Shown one piece after another: positions 34,017-43,680 of a stretch of DNA of 64,000 nucleotides. The stretch covers positions 79,512 through 143,511 of the forward strand of contig JAFGRY010000008.1 of NCBI GenBank assembly GCA_016934955.1, in the 5' to 3' direction. Position 1 is the stretch's first letter, and each line of letters opens with the position of its first letter. Under the pieces are notes generated by a model, which worked only from the letters and a program-made list of their open reading frames with translations, was not told the origin of the DNA and made no database searches. The position numbers and the translations under genes are program-made. Source of the DNA: a bacterium (GTDB lineage Bacteria > Zhuqueibacterota > QNDG01 > JAGLOF01).

Positions 34017-35717
34017 TTGCGAAATCGACGCTCATATTCTGCTTTCATTTTCATCGTGATCCTGCTGATTACGGGCTGCGCCGGAAACCGGCTTCTGCAG
34101 CGTCCCGCCGGGCCGGACAGGCCGCCGCTTCGTGCGGTGACCAATTTCATCACCGGCGTGTTTTATGATCTCAATGACAATCCCGCCGCGGCGCTGCTGG
34201 CCTATCAGGAGGCGCTGCTCTACGATTCCACCTCGGCGGATATTCATCTGGCCATCGGCATGGATTATCTCAGGCTCGGCCGGGAGGATGCGGGTATCAG
34301 GGCCGTCAAGCAGGCGCTGCGGCACAACCCCGCCGAACACCGGGCGCTGGAGGTGATGGCCGAATATTATCTGGGAAAAAACAGAATGGCGGCCGCGGAC
34401 AGCATATTCAGGCAGATGCTGCACTATGACAGCACCAGGACCGACGCCTGGTTCGGGCTCGCCATGATCGCTCAGCAGAAAAGGGAGCTGGAAAAGGCGA
34501 AGACCTACTACCTCAAATGCCTCGAGCTCGACCCCTCCTACGACCCCCGGGTCTATGATTTTCTCGGTACGATCTATCTGGGTGAAGGGGAGCTTGAAAA
34601 AGGCGAAGATATGTACCTGAAGTCCCTGGAGGTGTATAAGGACAACGGTCTTGCCTATAACCGCCTCGGCATGATCGGAGAAGCGCGGGGAGACACGGCA
34701 GCGGCCATTCGCAATTACCGGCGGGCGATTCAGGAAGCCCCCGGATTCAAGGAACCGGTCGAACGGTTGAGCAGAATATACACGATCCGGGGGGAATGGA
34801 AAAACGCGGCCGCACTGCTGCACGGGACGATCGCAGCTGATTCCTCCGATATCGAGAGCTGGCTTTCCCTGGGAGGTCTCTATGTGACCACGGGTGAGAT
34901 CGATTCGGCGAAGGCGCTCTACCGGCAGGTGCAGGAACGGTTCCCCCGGGACGGGCGGGCCGATCTCATTCTGGGCAGAATCCATCTCGATGAAGAAGCC
35001 TATATCGAGGCTTTTGAAGCCTTCAAACAGGTCGCCGCGAAATTTCCCGACAGTCCCGAAGGCTGGATCGAGTGCGGACGGGCCCTGCTGCTTGCCGACA
35101 GTCTCGAAGCCTCGGTCGACTACCTGCGCAGGGGACTGGCCATCGACAGCGATAATTTTCTCGGCAACTTTCTCGCGGGCAACGCCCTTCTGCAGCTGGG
35201 AGACAATCTCGACGCGGTACCCTACCTGGAAAAATCCCTCGAGAGCATTCACGATCCGGAACAGCAGCTGCCGATCATCGGGGGCCTTGCCAACGCCTAC
35301 GACGCAATCGGCAGACATGAGGTGGCGGACAGCCTGTTCCAGCGGGCGCTGGATATCGGCCCCGATGACAGCACGATTCTCAATAATTACAGCTACAGTC
35401 TTGCCTTGCGGAAGACAAAGCTCGATACCGCCCTGGCTATGGCCCTGCGGGCCCTGGAACAGGAACCCGATAACGGGTCGTTTCTCGATACGGTCGGCTG
35501 GATCTATTATCTGCGGGAGGAGTACGAAACCGCCCGTACCTATCTCGAGAGGGCATGGCAGGCACGGAAAACCAGCGCCGAAGTGGCCGATCATCTCGGC
35601 GATGTCTACTGGAAACTCGAAGAAGCGGAAAAGGCGGTGGAGGCGTGGAAAAAGGCGCTGGAACTCGATCCCGGCAACAGCACCGTCAGGGACAAACTGC
35701 AACAGCGAAGCAGGTAA
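34017..35717 (+). CDS. TPR-repeat outer-membrane lipoprotein
   Basis: 566 residues from the TTG at 34017, with GGAG six bases upstream. FIVILLITGC is a signal with lipobox; the cysteine is near residue 21. The rest is built of about fourteen tetratricopeptide repeats, for example ALLAYQEALLYDSTSADIHL and EKAVEAWKKALELDPGNS. Such proteins act as scaffolds, often in polysaccharide or lipoprotein export. It is first in a long same-strand run and 16 bp from the next lipoprotein. Confidence 0.88.
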   Translation: MRNRRSYSAFIFIVILLITGCAGNRLLQRPAGPDRPPLRAVTNFITGVFYDLNDNPAAALLAYQEALLYDSTSADIHLAIGMDYLRLGREDAGIRAVKQALRHNPAEHRALEVMAEYYLGKNRMAAADSIFRQMLHYDSTRTDAWFGLAMIAQQKRELEKAKTYYLKCLELDPSYDPRVYDFLGTIYLGEGELEKGEDMYLKSLEVYKDNGLAYNRLGMIGEARGDTAAAIRNYRRAIQEAPGFKEPVERLSRIYTIRGEWKNAAALLHGTIAADSSDIESWLSLGGLYVTTGEIDSAKALYRQVQERFPRDGRADLILGRIHLDEEAYIEAFEAFKQVAAKFPDSPEGWIECGRALLLADSLEASVDYLRRGLAIDSDNFLGNFLAGNALLQLGDNLDAVPYLEKSLESIHDPEQQLPIIGGLANAYDAIGRHEVADSLFQRALDIGPDDSTILNNYSYSLALRKTKLDTALAMALRALEQEPDNGSFLDTVGWIYYLREEYETARTYLERAWQARKTSAEVADHLGDVYWKLEEAEKAVEAWKKALELDPGNSTVRDKLQQRSR

Positions 35718-35733
35718 GCGGCCGGGTGTTGCC

Positions 35734-36504
35734 ATGAGACGAACCGCCGCGACGCTGCTCCTGCTGCTTCTGGCATCCGCCGGCTGCAGCAGCCTCATCA
35801 CCGCCCGAAAACCGCTGGATCCGAACGCGGACCCGGCCGATGTCATCGGGAGCGTTGCGGCGAATCTGCGGCGGGTGCAGACGTTTTCAGGCGGGGGCTT
35901 GCTGACCCTCAGCTCGGCGGAGGGGTCTCAGCGCGCGATGCTGAGCGTGCAGCTGAAACGCCCCGATTCACTTCATTTCAAGATAGAAGGACCGCTCGGT
36001 CTCGATCTGCTGGCCGGAAGTATCGGCGGAGACAGCATGCATGTCGTCTCGAGCAGCGACAATATGCTCTACCGGGGACGTCCGGAGCAGCTGGGCGATA
36101 TCATCGTGCTCCCGGGAGATCCGGAACTGTCCGACCTGATTTCTCTGTTCATGGGACTGCAGGCGGTGCACGCCGACGCGGCGAGGATCCAGTCCTTCTG
36201 GATTGACGGAGACGCCTTTCGCGCGGAGTATCCGTCCGGAGAGACGGTGTACATCGATCCGGCGGTCAGGGCGGTGACCGGCCGCGAGATCCCCGATGGC
36301 CTGGGCCGTCCGGCGGTGAAGCTGGAAATGAGCCAGTTCAGGAAAAGAAAGGGTGTTTTCATGCCGCACCTCATCAGGCTGACCGGATTTCAGCCCCTGC
36401 AGCGCCTCACCGTCTACTACGAACGGATGAGGCCGAATGTGAAACTGGACCGTACCTGGTTTGACCTCAGCATACCGAAAGGAGTGACCATTGTCGACCT
36501 CTGA
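35734..36504 (+). CDS. LolB/DUF4292-like outer-membrane lipoprotein
   Basis: 256 residues. LLLLLASAGC is a lipobox (Cys near residue 18). The rest is beta-rich in the manner of LolA/LolB/DUF4292 proteins: VQTFSGGGLLTLSS, SVQLKRPDSLHFKIEGPLGL, VYIDPAVRAVTGREI and a C-terminal FDLSIPKGVTIVDL. Pairing of a TPR lipoprotein with a DUF4292 protein is common in FCB bacteria. It likely helps lipoprotein or lipid placement in the outer membrane. Overlaps the next gene by 14 bp. Confidence 0.75.
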   Translation: MRRTAATLLLLLLASAGCSSLITARKPLDPNADPADVIGSVAANLRRVQTFSGGGLLTLSSAEGSQRAMLSVQLKRPDSLHFKIEGPLGLDLLAGSIGGDSMHVVSSSDNMLYRGRPEQLGDIIVLPGDPELSDLISLFMGLQAVHADAARIQSFWIDGDAFRAEYPSGETVYIDPAVRAVTGREIPDGLGRPAVKLEMSQFRKRKGVFMPHLIRLTGFQPLQRLTVYYERMRPNVKLDRTWFDLSIPKGVTIVDL

Positions 36505-37447
36505 TCCCGACGCGCCGGTTGCGCTTTCCGTTGTCATTCCCCTTTACAATGAGGAGGAGTCTCTCCCTCATCTGCAGCAGGAGATCGCGAACGTCTGCGC
36601 CGAGCACGGCATCACCTGGGAAGTCATCTATGTCGATGACGGATCCAGCGACAGCTCGTTTTCCGTACTCGAAAAGATGCATCAACGGGACAGCCGGATC
36701 AAGGTGCTCCAGTTCCGCAGCAATTGCGGCAAATCGGATGCGCTTTCCGCCGGGTTCAAGGAAGCGGCAGGCAGGTACGTGATCACCATGGATGCCGATC
36801 TTCAGGATGATCCCCATGAGATTCCGCGACTCATCGCCAGGCTGGAAGAGGGATTCGATCTGGTGTCGGGCTGGAAGAAGAAACGGCGGGACCCCGTGTC
36901 CAAGCGCTGGCCGTCGAAATTTTTCAACCGGGTGACCGGTCTGCTCTCGGGAGTGAGGCTCCACGATTTCAACTGCGGACTGAAAATTTACAGAAACGAA
37001 GTGGTGAAAACGGTCCATGTGTACGGTGAGCTGCATCGGTACATTCCGGTGCTCGCCGCACTGGAGGGGTTTCGGGTGGGAGAACTGGTGGTGAACCACC
37101 GGCCGAGACAATTCGGCAGAACGAAATTCGGCGCCGCGCGGTTTTTCCGGGGACCGCTGGATCTGATCACCGTTCTCTTCCTCAGTAAATATATGCGGCG
37201 CCCGCTGCATCTGTTCGGCGGTCTCGGTTTTGTCGTCTCACTGGCCGGCCTGGGCATTACCGCGTACCTGGTCGTCATGCGGGTCGTGAAACAGTCCTAT
37301 CTCAGCAACCGGCCGATCCTCTTTATCGGCGTGCTGCTGACCATCGTGGGGATCCAGTTCATTTCCCTGGGGCTTCTGGGCGAGATGCTGACAAAGATGA
37401 ATGCGTCCCGCCATATCTATTCAATACGGAAAAAACTGGGAGACTGA
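36491..37447 (+). CDS. GT2 glycosyltransferase, polyprenyl-phosphate type
   Basis: 318 residues from a TTG at 36491 preceded by GAAAGGAGTG. GT-A fold motifs: SVVIPLYNEEESLPHL, YVDDGSSD, DADLQDDP. Two C-terminal membrane helices (about 237-258 and 268-292) make it like dolichyl/undecaprenyl-phosphate glycosyltransferases such as ArnC or DPM1-type proteins. It would load a sugar onto a lipid carrier at the inner membrane. Start overlaps the upstream gene. Confidence 0.9.
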   Translation: MSTSDPDAPVALSVVIPLYNEEESLPHLQQEIANVCAEHGITWEVIYVDDGSSDSSFSVLEKMHQRDSRIKVLQFRSNCGKSDALSAGFKEAAGRYVITMDADLQDDPHEIPRLIARLEEGFDLVSGWKKKRRDPVSKRWPSKFFNRVTGLLSGVRLHDFNCGLKIYRNEVVKTVHVYGELHRYIPVLAALEGFRVGELVVNHRPRQFGRTKFGAARFFRGPLDLITVLFLSKYMRRPLHLFGGLGFVVSLAGLGITAYLVVMRVVKQSYLSNRPILFIGVLLTIVGIQFISLGLLGEMLTKMNASRHIYSIRKKLGD

Positions 37448-37448
37448 T

Positions 37449-38585
37449 GTGCGGATTGTCGTGATCGGATCGGCGTATCCCCTGCGCGGCGGTATTGCCC
37501 ACTACACGGCGCTGCTGTACCGGATATTGAAAAAACGCGGTCATGTTGTTCGCGTTTTCTCGTTTAAGCGCCAGTATCCGAAGCTGTTCTTCCCCGGAAA
37601 GACACAGATGGACGAGGGCGAAGAGCTGATCCCGATCGAATCGGATCCGGTGCTCGATACGGTCAATCCCGTCACCTGGATCCGGGCGGTGGTCCGGCTG
37701 AGACGTATCAGGCCGGATCTGCTTGTCTTCAAATACTGGATGCCCTTTTTCGCGCCCTGCTATACAACGGTCTCACGCCTCGCGAAACTGTTTCTGGGAT
37801 GCCCGGCGATTTTCATTACCCATAACGTCATTCCCCATGAGCGCAGACCCGGCGACCGCCTGCTCACCCGGATCGCTCTGGCCGGAGCCGACGCGTTTAT
37901 CGTCCATTCGCAGGCGGTCGGTGATGATCTGCACCGCCTCAAGCCCCGGGCGGACTGCCGGCGGGTGCCTCATCCCGTCTATACGATTTTTCCGCCGGCG
38001 CTTCCGAAAAAGAAGGCGCGGGAGCTGCTCGGCATTGATGATGAACGGGTGATCCTCTTTTTCGGTTTCATCAGAAGATACAAGGGGCTGCGCTACCTGC
38101 TGGAAGCGATGCCGCGCATCTGGGCGGAGCTGCCGGTCAGGCTGGTGATCGCCGGTGAATTCTACGAGGATGAAGATGAGTCAAAGGCGCTGATCTCGGC
38201 GGTGGACGGGGAAGGGCTGATCACGCTCCACGATACCTTTATATCCAATGAACACGTGGCCCGTTTCTTCTGCGCGGCCGATGCCGTGGTGCTCCCCTAT
38301 GTGACGGCCACGCAGAGCGGCATTGTCCAGATCGCCTACAACTATAATGTTCCCGTGATCGTGACGAAAGTCGGGGGACTGCACGAAGTGGTGCTGGACG
38401 GTCTCACCGGCTTTACCGTGCCTCCGGAAGATGGAGAAGCGGTCGCCGGGGCGGTGCTGCGGTTTTACCGGGAAAAGAGGGAACCGGCGTTTGCCCGGCG
38501 TATCGAGGCCGAGAAGGAGAACTACTCCTGGGACCGCCTCGCGGAGACTGTCGAGGACATGGGCCGGCGGCTGTCCGCTGAATAG
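37449..38585 (+). CDS. GT4-type glycosyltransferase
   Basis: 378 residues from the GTG at 37449, with GGGAGAC upstream; no stop precedes it for 48 bases, but the Rossmann strand IVVIGSAYPLRGGIAHY begins here. The GT-B fold is shown by ILFFGFIRRYKGLRYLLEAM and the C-terminal VPVIVTKVGGLHEVVLDGLT, the nucleotide-binding region of family 4. Donor and acceptor unknown. Part of the polysaccharide locus. Confidence 0.9.
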   Translation: MRIVVIGSAYPLRGGIAHYTALLYRILKKRGHVVRVFSFKRQYPKLFFPGKTQMDEGEELIPIESDPVLDTVNPVTWIRAVVRLRRIRPDLLVFKYWMPFFAPCYTTVSRLAKLFLGCPAIFITHNVIPHERRPGDRLLTRIALAGADAFIVHSQAVGDDLHRLKPRADCRRVPHPVYTIFPPALPKKKARELLGIDDERVILFFGFIRRYKGLRYLLEAMPRIWAELPVRLVIAGEFYEDEDESKALISAVDGEGLITLHDTFISNEHVARFFCAADAVVLPYVTATQSGIVQIAYNYNVPVIVTKVGGLHEVVLDGLTGFTVPPEDGEAVAGAVLRFYREKREPAFARRIEAEKENYSWDRLAETVEDMGRRLSAE

Positions 38586-38632
38586 GAGTCACCACTGTCC
38601 ATGAGGCACGAAAACAAGGGAGGCGCGGCCGG

Positions 38633-39982
38633 GTGAAGGCGGTCGATTCAGGAAAAACGGTACTGGTCATTGCCTACTATTTCCCTCCTTCGGGCGGGGC
38701 CGGTGTTCAGCGCGTGCTCAAATATGTGCGCTACCTGACCGGGGAGGGCTGGCGGCCGATCGTGCTCACCGTCACCGAGACCGCCGGTTTTCCGGCCAGG
38801 GACGAAACGCTTCTCGCGGAAGTGCCGAAAACCGTGCGCGTGGTCCGGACACCGATTTTCGAACCCTATGCCCTCTATCGCCGTTTTACCGGCAGATCCG
38901 CCGGCGCGGCAACCGATATCGCCAGCCTTGCCCACGCGGGCCCCGCCAGCATTCCCGAGCGCCTGTCGGAATGGATCAGGGCTGCCTTCTTTATCCCGGA
39001 TGCCCGCTGTTTCTGGCGTCTGCCGGCGGTGCGGGCCGGCCTGAACCTCATCGCCGGGGAGAAGGTGGATGTCATTCTCAGTTCGGCCCCGCCCTATACC
39101 TGTCACCTTATCGGCAGAAGCCTGCACCGGCGCACCGGCATCCCCTGGATCGCCGAGTTCCGCGATTCCTGGGTGGGATGGCTCTCCACCCCCGCCCGAT
39201 CGGGGATAGCGGCAGCCATCGACCGCCGGATGGAGCGGTCGGTGCTGCGGGAATCGGATATGGTGATTACGGCAACCGCGGGGGTGCGGGACGACCTGCG
39301 TTCCCGAAGCCCCGGGCTCGCCGGGAAGAGGTTCCGTGTCATCAGTAACGGCTATGACGGCGCGGACTTCCAGGGGGTCACAGGTGCGCCTCCCCGGGAC
39401 AGGTTTACACTCACCTATACCGGATCGCTCTACGGCAAGCGCAGCCCCGAGGTTCTGCTGAACGCAACGGCGCGGCTGCTGGAGCGCGACCCCTCGCTGC
39501 AGTCGCAGCTGCGGCTGCGGTTTGTGGGACGGGCGGATCCCGCGTTTCTCAGAAGCTTCGAGCGGTTCCCCGGGATAGTCGAGTACATACCCTACGTTCC
39601 CCATGCAGAGAGTATCGCGTTTCTGCTCAACTCCAGCGCCCTGCTGCTGATCATCGACGACGCGCCTGTGAACCGGGGCATTCTCACCGGCAAGCTCTAT
39701 GAATACCTGGGCGCGCGCCGCCCGGTTCTGGCGCTGGCGCCGGAAGGGGAAGCCGCCGATCTCATACGGGAGCTGGGCGCGGGTACGGTGGCCGGTCCCG
39801 GCGACTCCGCCGAAGTCGAAAAACAGCTCGCCGCCATGATCACCGCCTGGCGGCAGGGGACGCTGACCTGGAACGCCGACGAGACCCGTATTGCGGCGCT
39901 CGACCGCAGGGTACTGACCGGCCGGCTTGCCGCCCTGCTCGATGAGGTCACGGTAAAACCCGACGGAGGAGAGCCCCGGTGA
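38633..39982 (+). CDS. GT4-like glycosyltransferase
   Basis: 449 residues from a GTG at 38633. YYFPPSGGAGVQRVLKYVRY is typical of the N-terminal acceptor domain of a group of large GT-B enzymes in surface-polysaccharide loci; LTYTGSLYGKRSPEVLLNA and GKLYEYLGARRPVLALAPEG are in the donor domain. Sugar specificity unknown. Overlaps the wecB-like gene by 4 bp. Confidence 0.88.
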   Translation: MKAVDSGKTVLVIAYYFPPSGGAGVQRVLKYVRYLTGEGWRPIVLTVTETAGFPARDETLLAEVPKTVRVVRTPIFEPYALYRRFTGRSAGAATDIASLAHAGPASIPERLSEWIRAAFFIPDARCFWRLPAVRAGLNLIAGEKVDVILSSAPPYTCHLIGRSLHRRTGIPWIAEFRDSWVGWLSTPARSGIAAAIDRRMERSVLRESDMVITATAGVRDDLRSRSPGLAGKRFRVISNGYDGADFQGVTGAPPRDRFTLTYTGSLYGKRSPEVLLNATARLLERDPSLQSQLRLRFVGRADPAFLRSFERFPGIVEYIPYVPHAESIAFLLNSSALLLIIDDAPVNRGILTGKLYEYLGARRPVLALAPEGEAADLIRELGAGTVAGPGDSAEVEKQLAAMITAWRQGTLTWNADETRIAALDRRVLTGRLAALLDEVTVKPDGGEPR

Positions 39983-41109
39983 AAAAGATCTGTTTCATCG
40001 TCGGGGCCAGGCCCCAGTTCATCAAATACATGCCCGTGGAGCGGTCGCTGCGGGAGCAGAGCGTTCTGCAGCCCCTGCTCATCCACACGGGCCAGCACTA
40101 CGATTACAATATGTCCCGGATATTCTTCGAAGAGATGGGGATCCCCGAGCCCGATTATCACCTGGGTGTCGGGTCGGGATCCCACGCGTATCAGACCGCC
40201 GAGGGGCTGATCAGGATCGAAGAGGTGCTGCTGAAAGAGCGTCCGGACGCCGTGGTCGTGTTCGGAGACACCAACGCCACGCTTTCCGGCAGCATGGCCG
40301 CGGTGAAACTGCATCTGCCGGTGGTGCATGTCGAAGCCGGACTGCGCAGCTTCAACAGGGATATGCCGGAAGAGATAAACCGGATTCTCACCGACCACGC
40401 CTCCACCGTGCTGTTCTGTCCCTGCAAACGGGCGGCGGCCCGGCTCGGCAGCGAGGGCCTCCCCCCGGCGGTGCGAAACGGTGATCTCGTCACCGCCGAT
40501 GATCTTTCCGGCCTGCCGGCCCGGGCCCGGTTCGAAGACCGGATCGTGATCAATACCGGTGACGTCATGTATGATGTGATGAAGCATTCCCTGGCCCTGG
40601 CTGAACAGCGATCCGCCGTTCTGGAACGGATGCAGCTGATCCCCGGATCCTACGGGCTGCTCACCATGCACCGGGCGGAGAATACCGGTGATCCGGAACG
40701 GCTTACCGCGATGGCGGCGTTCATCAACCGCGCCACGGCCGGCGGGACCGTGGTGTTCCCCATGCATCCCCGCACGAAAAACAGCGCGGACGGGGGCCGG
40801 TTCGGGCTGCACGCCGGTGTCAGGATCATCGAACCGCAGGGGTACTTCGACCTGCTTATGCTTCTGCACCACAGCCGCTTCCTCCTGACCGACAGCGGCG
40901 GCATGCAGAAAGAGGCCTACTGGGCGGGCGTGCCCTGTGTAACGCTGCGAAAGGAAACAGAGTGGACGGAGACGGTGGAAAGCGGCTGGAACAGGCTCTT
41001 TCGCGATTTTGACGGCACATTCCCGGAGGGTGAGAACGAACGGGATGCCTATGGCCGGGGAACCGCGGCGCACGGCATCACCGCCGTTCTCTCGGCCCTG
41101 CTGGGGTGA
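39979..41109 (+). CDS. wecB: UDP-GlcNAc 2-epimerase (WecB/NeuC superfamily)
   Basis: 376 residues. FIVGARPQFIKYMPVERSL, HTGQHYDYNMS, VFGDTNATLSGSMAAVK, HVEAGLRSFNRDMPEEINR, HRAEN and TDSGGMQKEAYWAGVPCVTL are all hallmarks of the family. The set fits the non-hydrolysing enzymes that interconvert UDP-GlcNAc and UDP-ManNAc. No separate NeuC is seen, so this enzyme may supply ManNAc for the nonulosonate pathway, or UDP-ManNAc for the glycan directly. The symbol is by family resemblance. Confidence 0.9.
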   Translation: MKKICFIVGARPQFIKYMPVERSLREQSVLQPLLIHTGQHYDYNMSRIFFEEMGIPEPDYHLGVGSGSHAYQTAEGLIRIEEVLLKERPDAVVVFGDTNATLSGSMAAVKLHLPVVHVEAGLRSFNRDMPEEINRILTDHASTVLFCPCKRAAARLGSEGLPPAVRNGDLVTADDLSGLPARARFEDRIVINTGDVMYDVMKHSLALAEQRSAVLERMQLIPGSYGLLTMHRAENTGDPERLTAMAAFINRATAGGTVVFPMHPRTKNSADGGRFGLHAGVRIIEPQGYFDLLMLLHHSRFLLTDSGGMQKEAYWAGVPCVTLRKETEWTETVESGWNRLFRDFDGTFPEGENERDAYGRGTAAHGITAVLSALLG

Positions 41110-42626
41110 GGAGATATGACAGCAGTATGGTGAAGTCGAAGATACATACCGGCGCTGCCGGGGACGGTGTGCAAAGCGGCTCGGGTACCGCGGAGATAAA
41201 GCAGCTCTTCAATCGTTTTCTGGAACTCGAGGAGCCGTTCTTTCAGCGTGACATCGGCGGATTCCGCTACTGGCACTACATCCGTTTTCACGTCTTCACC
41301 GACATGCTTTTTCAGCTGAAATGGATCACCTATACCGATGTCAGAAAACACACCCCGGTGTTCAAGCTCATCGGGCTGGCCCTGTCGCTGCTGAAAAACA
41401 GCATGCTGCACAGTGTCATGAGCGACCGGACGCGGTCACCCCTGCTTTTTCTGCAGACATCCCATTCGGTAGTGCACCGGGGACAGCGGATCAATCCCTT
41501 CACGACCCTGCTCAGGCAGTCGCTGACAGGGAAGGCGACGGTCTGGGAGACCCCGATGCGCTGGTCCCACGCGCCGCTCTCGGACCGGGAAAATCTCTAT
41601 TTTCTCGATGCGCTGCATCTGTGGTCGTTTGTGCGGGAGCTGCTGCAGCCTTCGCCGGGAGCGCTGATCAGGGAAGAGATCCGTTTTCTCAACGGACTGT
41701 TTCAGGATCTCGGAATCCGGCTGCCGGAGCAGCGGCTGCGGTTTCTCATCCGCCGGGTCATCAGGCTGAAGAAGAGCTTCAGCGGGCCGGTGCGGCGCAT
41801 GCTGAAACGGAAAGGGGTGAAGGTCATCATCCTGGTGAACCACTACGATCCGGTGAAAATGGTGGTCACCGAGGTTGCCCGGACCATGGGGATCCATGTG
41901 GTGGGGCTGCAGCACGGGTCCATGGGGCGGTACAATATCGGGTATAATTTCGCCGACGTCGGGCCGCTGCCGACGCTTCCCGATGAGATCTGGACGTTCG
42001 GGCCGTTCTGGACCACAACCGCGAGGATCGGGCAGACGGGGCTCAGGCTCCTGGCCATGGGCAGTCCCTATGTGGAGGAACGGGTGAAGGATACGGTACG
42101 GACCGCGGATACGCCGAAAACAACGGTGCTGATCATCAGTCAGTGGACGCTGGCCTCTGATTTCGAGCGGACCGCCCTGGATCTGGCCCGGGATCTGGAC
42201 AGGGACCGGTACCGGATCGTGTACAAACTGCATCCGGGCGAATGGCAGATCTGGCGGGCCACCTATTCCGAAGCGTTCCTCACCGCAGGAATAACGGTCG
42301 TGGAGGACGGCGATCTCTATCAGCTGTTCAGCGAGGCGGATGTGATCATCGGCGTGTACTCGACAGCGCTCATCGAGAGCCTCCATTTCGGGAAACAGCT
42401 CATCCTGCTCAACCGGTACGGGATCCACTTTTTTGAAGAGCTCATTCAGTCGGGGCGGGTGATGCCCGCGGAAAACGGCCGCGATATCGTCGAGTTCATC
42501 AGGAATACGGACCTGTCAGAGCGGCGCGTCTATGAAACGGACACATTCTGGACCTCGGGGAGTCTCGCACTCATGACATCACGTCTCGATCTTCTGCTCG
42601 GGACCGCAGAGGAGAAGCAGGTATGA
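41106..42626 (+). CDS. GT-B capsule-type glycosyltransferase (polysialyltransferase/TagF-like)
   Basis: 506 residues. The start is either the GTG at 41106, which overlaps the wecB-like stop, or the ATG at 41127. The C-terminal half contains KLHPGE and IGVYSTALIESLHFGK, matching the HP and S/T motifs shared by bacterial sialyl/polysialyltransferases and CDP-glycerol glycerophosphotransferases. GLQHGSMGRYNIGYNF resembles the QHG motif of capsule transferases. The gene lies next to neuB, which makes it the best candidate for a transferase using the CMP-nonulosonate. Specificity is inference. Confidence 0.7.
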   Translation: MRRYDSSMVKSKIHTGAAGDGVQSGSGTAEIKQLFNRFLELEEPFFQRDIGGFRYWHYIRFHVFTDMLFQLKWITYTDVRKHTPVFKLIGLALSLLKNSMLHSVMSDRTRSPLLFLQTSHSVVHRGQRINPFTTLLRQSLTGKATVWETPMRWSHAPLSDRENLYFLDALHLWSFVRELLQPSPGALIREEIRFLNGLFQDLGIRLPEQRLRFLIRRVIRLKKSFSGPVRRMLKRKGVKVIILVNHYDPVKMVVTEVARTMGIHVVGLQHGSMGRYNIGYNFADVGPLPTLPDEIWTFGPFWTTTARIGQTGLRLLAMGSPYVEERVKDTVRTADTPKTTVLIISQWTLASDFERTALDLARDLDRDRYRIVYKLHPGEWQIWRATYSEAFLTAGITVVEDGDLYQLFSEADVIIGVYSTALIESLHFGKQLILLNRYGIHFFEELIQSGRVMPAENGRDIVEFIRNTDLSERRVYETDTFWTSGSLALMTSRLDLLLGTAEEKQV

Positions 42627-43675
42627 AACAGATACGCATTGCCGGCCGGACCATCGGCCCGGATACCCCCTGCTTTATTATCGCTGAAGCCGGTGTCAAT
42701 CACAACGGCCGGCTCGACCTGGCCCTGCGGCTGGTCGATGAAGCGGCGGCCGCCGGAGCCGACGCGGTTAAATTCCAGACATACCGGACTGAGGAACTGA
42801 TCCTCGCCGACATCGAGAAAGCCCCCTATCAGCAGCGGACCACGGACCGGAGGGAAAAACAGGAGGAGATGCTCAGAATCCTGGAAATCGATGAAGCGTT
42901 TCACCGGGAGCTGATCCGGCACTGTGAGAAGAAAGAGATCATGTTTCTCTCCACGCCCTATGACACGGCCAGTCTCGAGCTGCTGGTGCGGCTAAATGTG
43001 CCGGCGATCAAGATCGCTTCCACCGATACCACGAATCTGCTTTTTCTGGAGGAGGTCGCCGCGGCCGGGAAGCCGGTAATCCTGTCGACCGGCATGTCGA
43101 CCCTGGAAGAGATCGATCAGGCCGTGCGCTGTCTGCGGCAGGGCGGCTGCCGCGAACTGGCGCTCCTGAAATGCACCTCCGATTATCCCACACGGCCCGA
43201 AGAGGTGAACCTGGCGGCCATGGACCGGCTCGAGGAGCTGTTCGATGCGGTGACGGGGTTTTCGGACCACACCGCCGGTATCGGCGCCTCTCCCTACGCG
43301 GCCGCCCGCGGCGCCCGCATTATCGAAAAGCACTTTACCCTTGACAAACAGCTGCCCGGACCGGATCATCAGGCATCCCTCTCTCCCGAAGAGCTGCGGG
43401 AACTGGTGCGCCGTGTGCGTGAGGTGGAACTGTTTCTCGGCAGCAGGGATATAGGCCCCACCGCGGCGGAAAAGGTGAACAGGCTGTCGCTGCAGAAGCA
43501 TCTGGTGGCAGCTGTTTCGCTGACACCGGGGACCGAACTGACACGCTCGCATCTCAAGGCGAAACGGACCGGCGGCGCCGGAGTTCCGGCGGGCGACCTT
43601 TACCGGGTGCTGGGGAAACGGGTGACCGCCGGCATCGAGGCGGACAGGCCCATTGACTGGGACAATCTGGAGTGA
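42623..43675 (+). CDS. neuB: Nonulosonate (N-acetylneuraminate-type) synthase
   Basis: 350 residues. FIIAEAGVNHNGRLDLALRL and ADAVKFQTYR open the TIM barrel; FLSTPYDTASLELL, IKIASTDTTNLLFL and SDHTAGIGASPYAAARGARI, then IEKHFTLDK, are standard. The C-terminal 60 residues form the SAF (antifreeze-like) domain with KRTGGAGVPAGDLYRVLGKR. It condenses phosphoenolpyruvate with ManNAc or a diacetamido hexose to make a nine-carbon acid. Which sugar is used is not decided by sequence alone. Confidence 0.94.
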   Translation: MKQIRIAGRTIGPDTPCFIIAEAGVNHNGRLDLALRLVDEAAAAGADAVKFQTYRTEELILADIEKAPYQQRTTDRREKQEEMLRILEIDEAFHRELIRHCEKKEIMFLSTPYDTASLELLVRLNVPAIKIASTDTTNLLFLEEVAAAGKPVILSTGMSTLEEIDQAVRCLRQGGCRELALLKCTSDYPTRPEEVNLAAMDRLEELFDAVTGFSDHTAGIGASPYAAARGARIIEKHFTLDKQLPGPDHQASLSPEELRELVRRVREVELFLGSRDIGPTAAEKVNRLSLQKHLVAAVSLTPGTELTRSHLKAKRTGGAGVPAGDLYRVLGKRVTAGIEADRPIDWDNLE

Positions 43676-43680
43676 GCGGT

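Noticed and set aside
41116..41127. ATG at 41116 as the start of the capsule-type transferase
   Set aside because: It is out of frame with the protein; the usable starts are the GTG at 41106 and the ATG at 41127.
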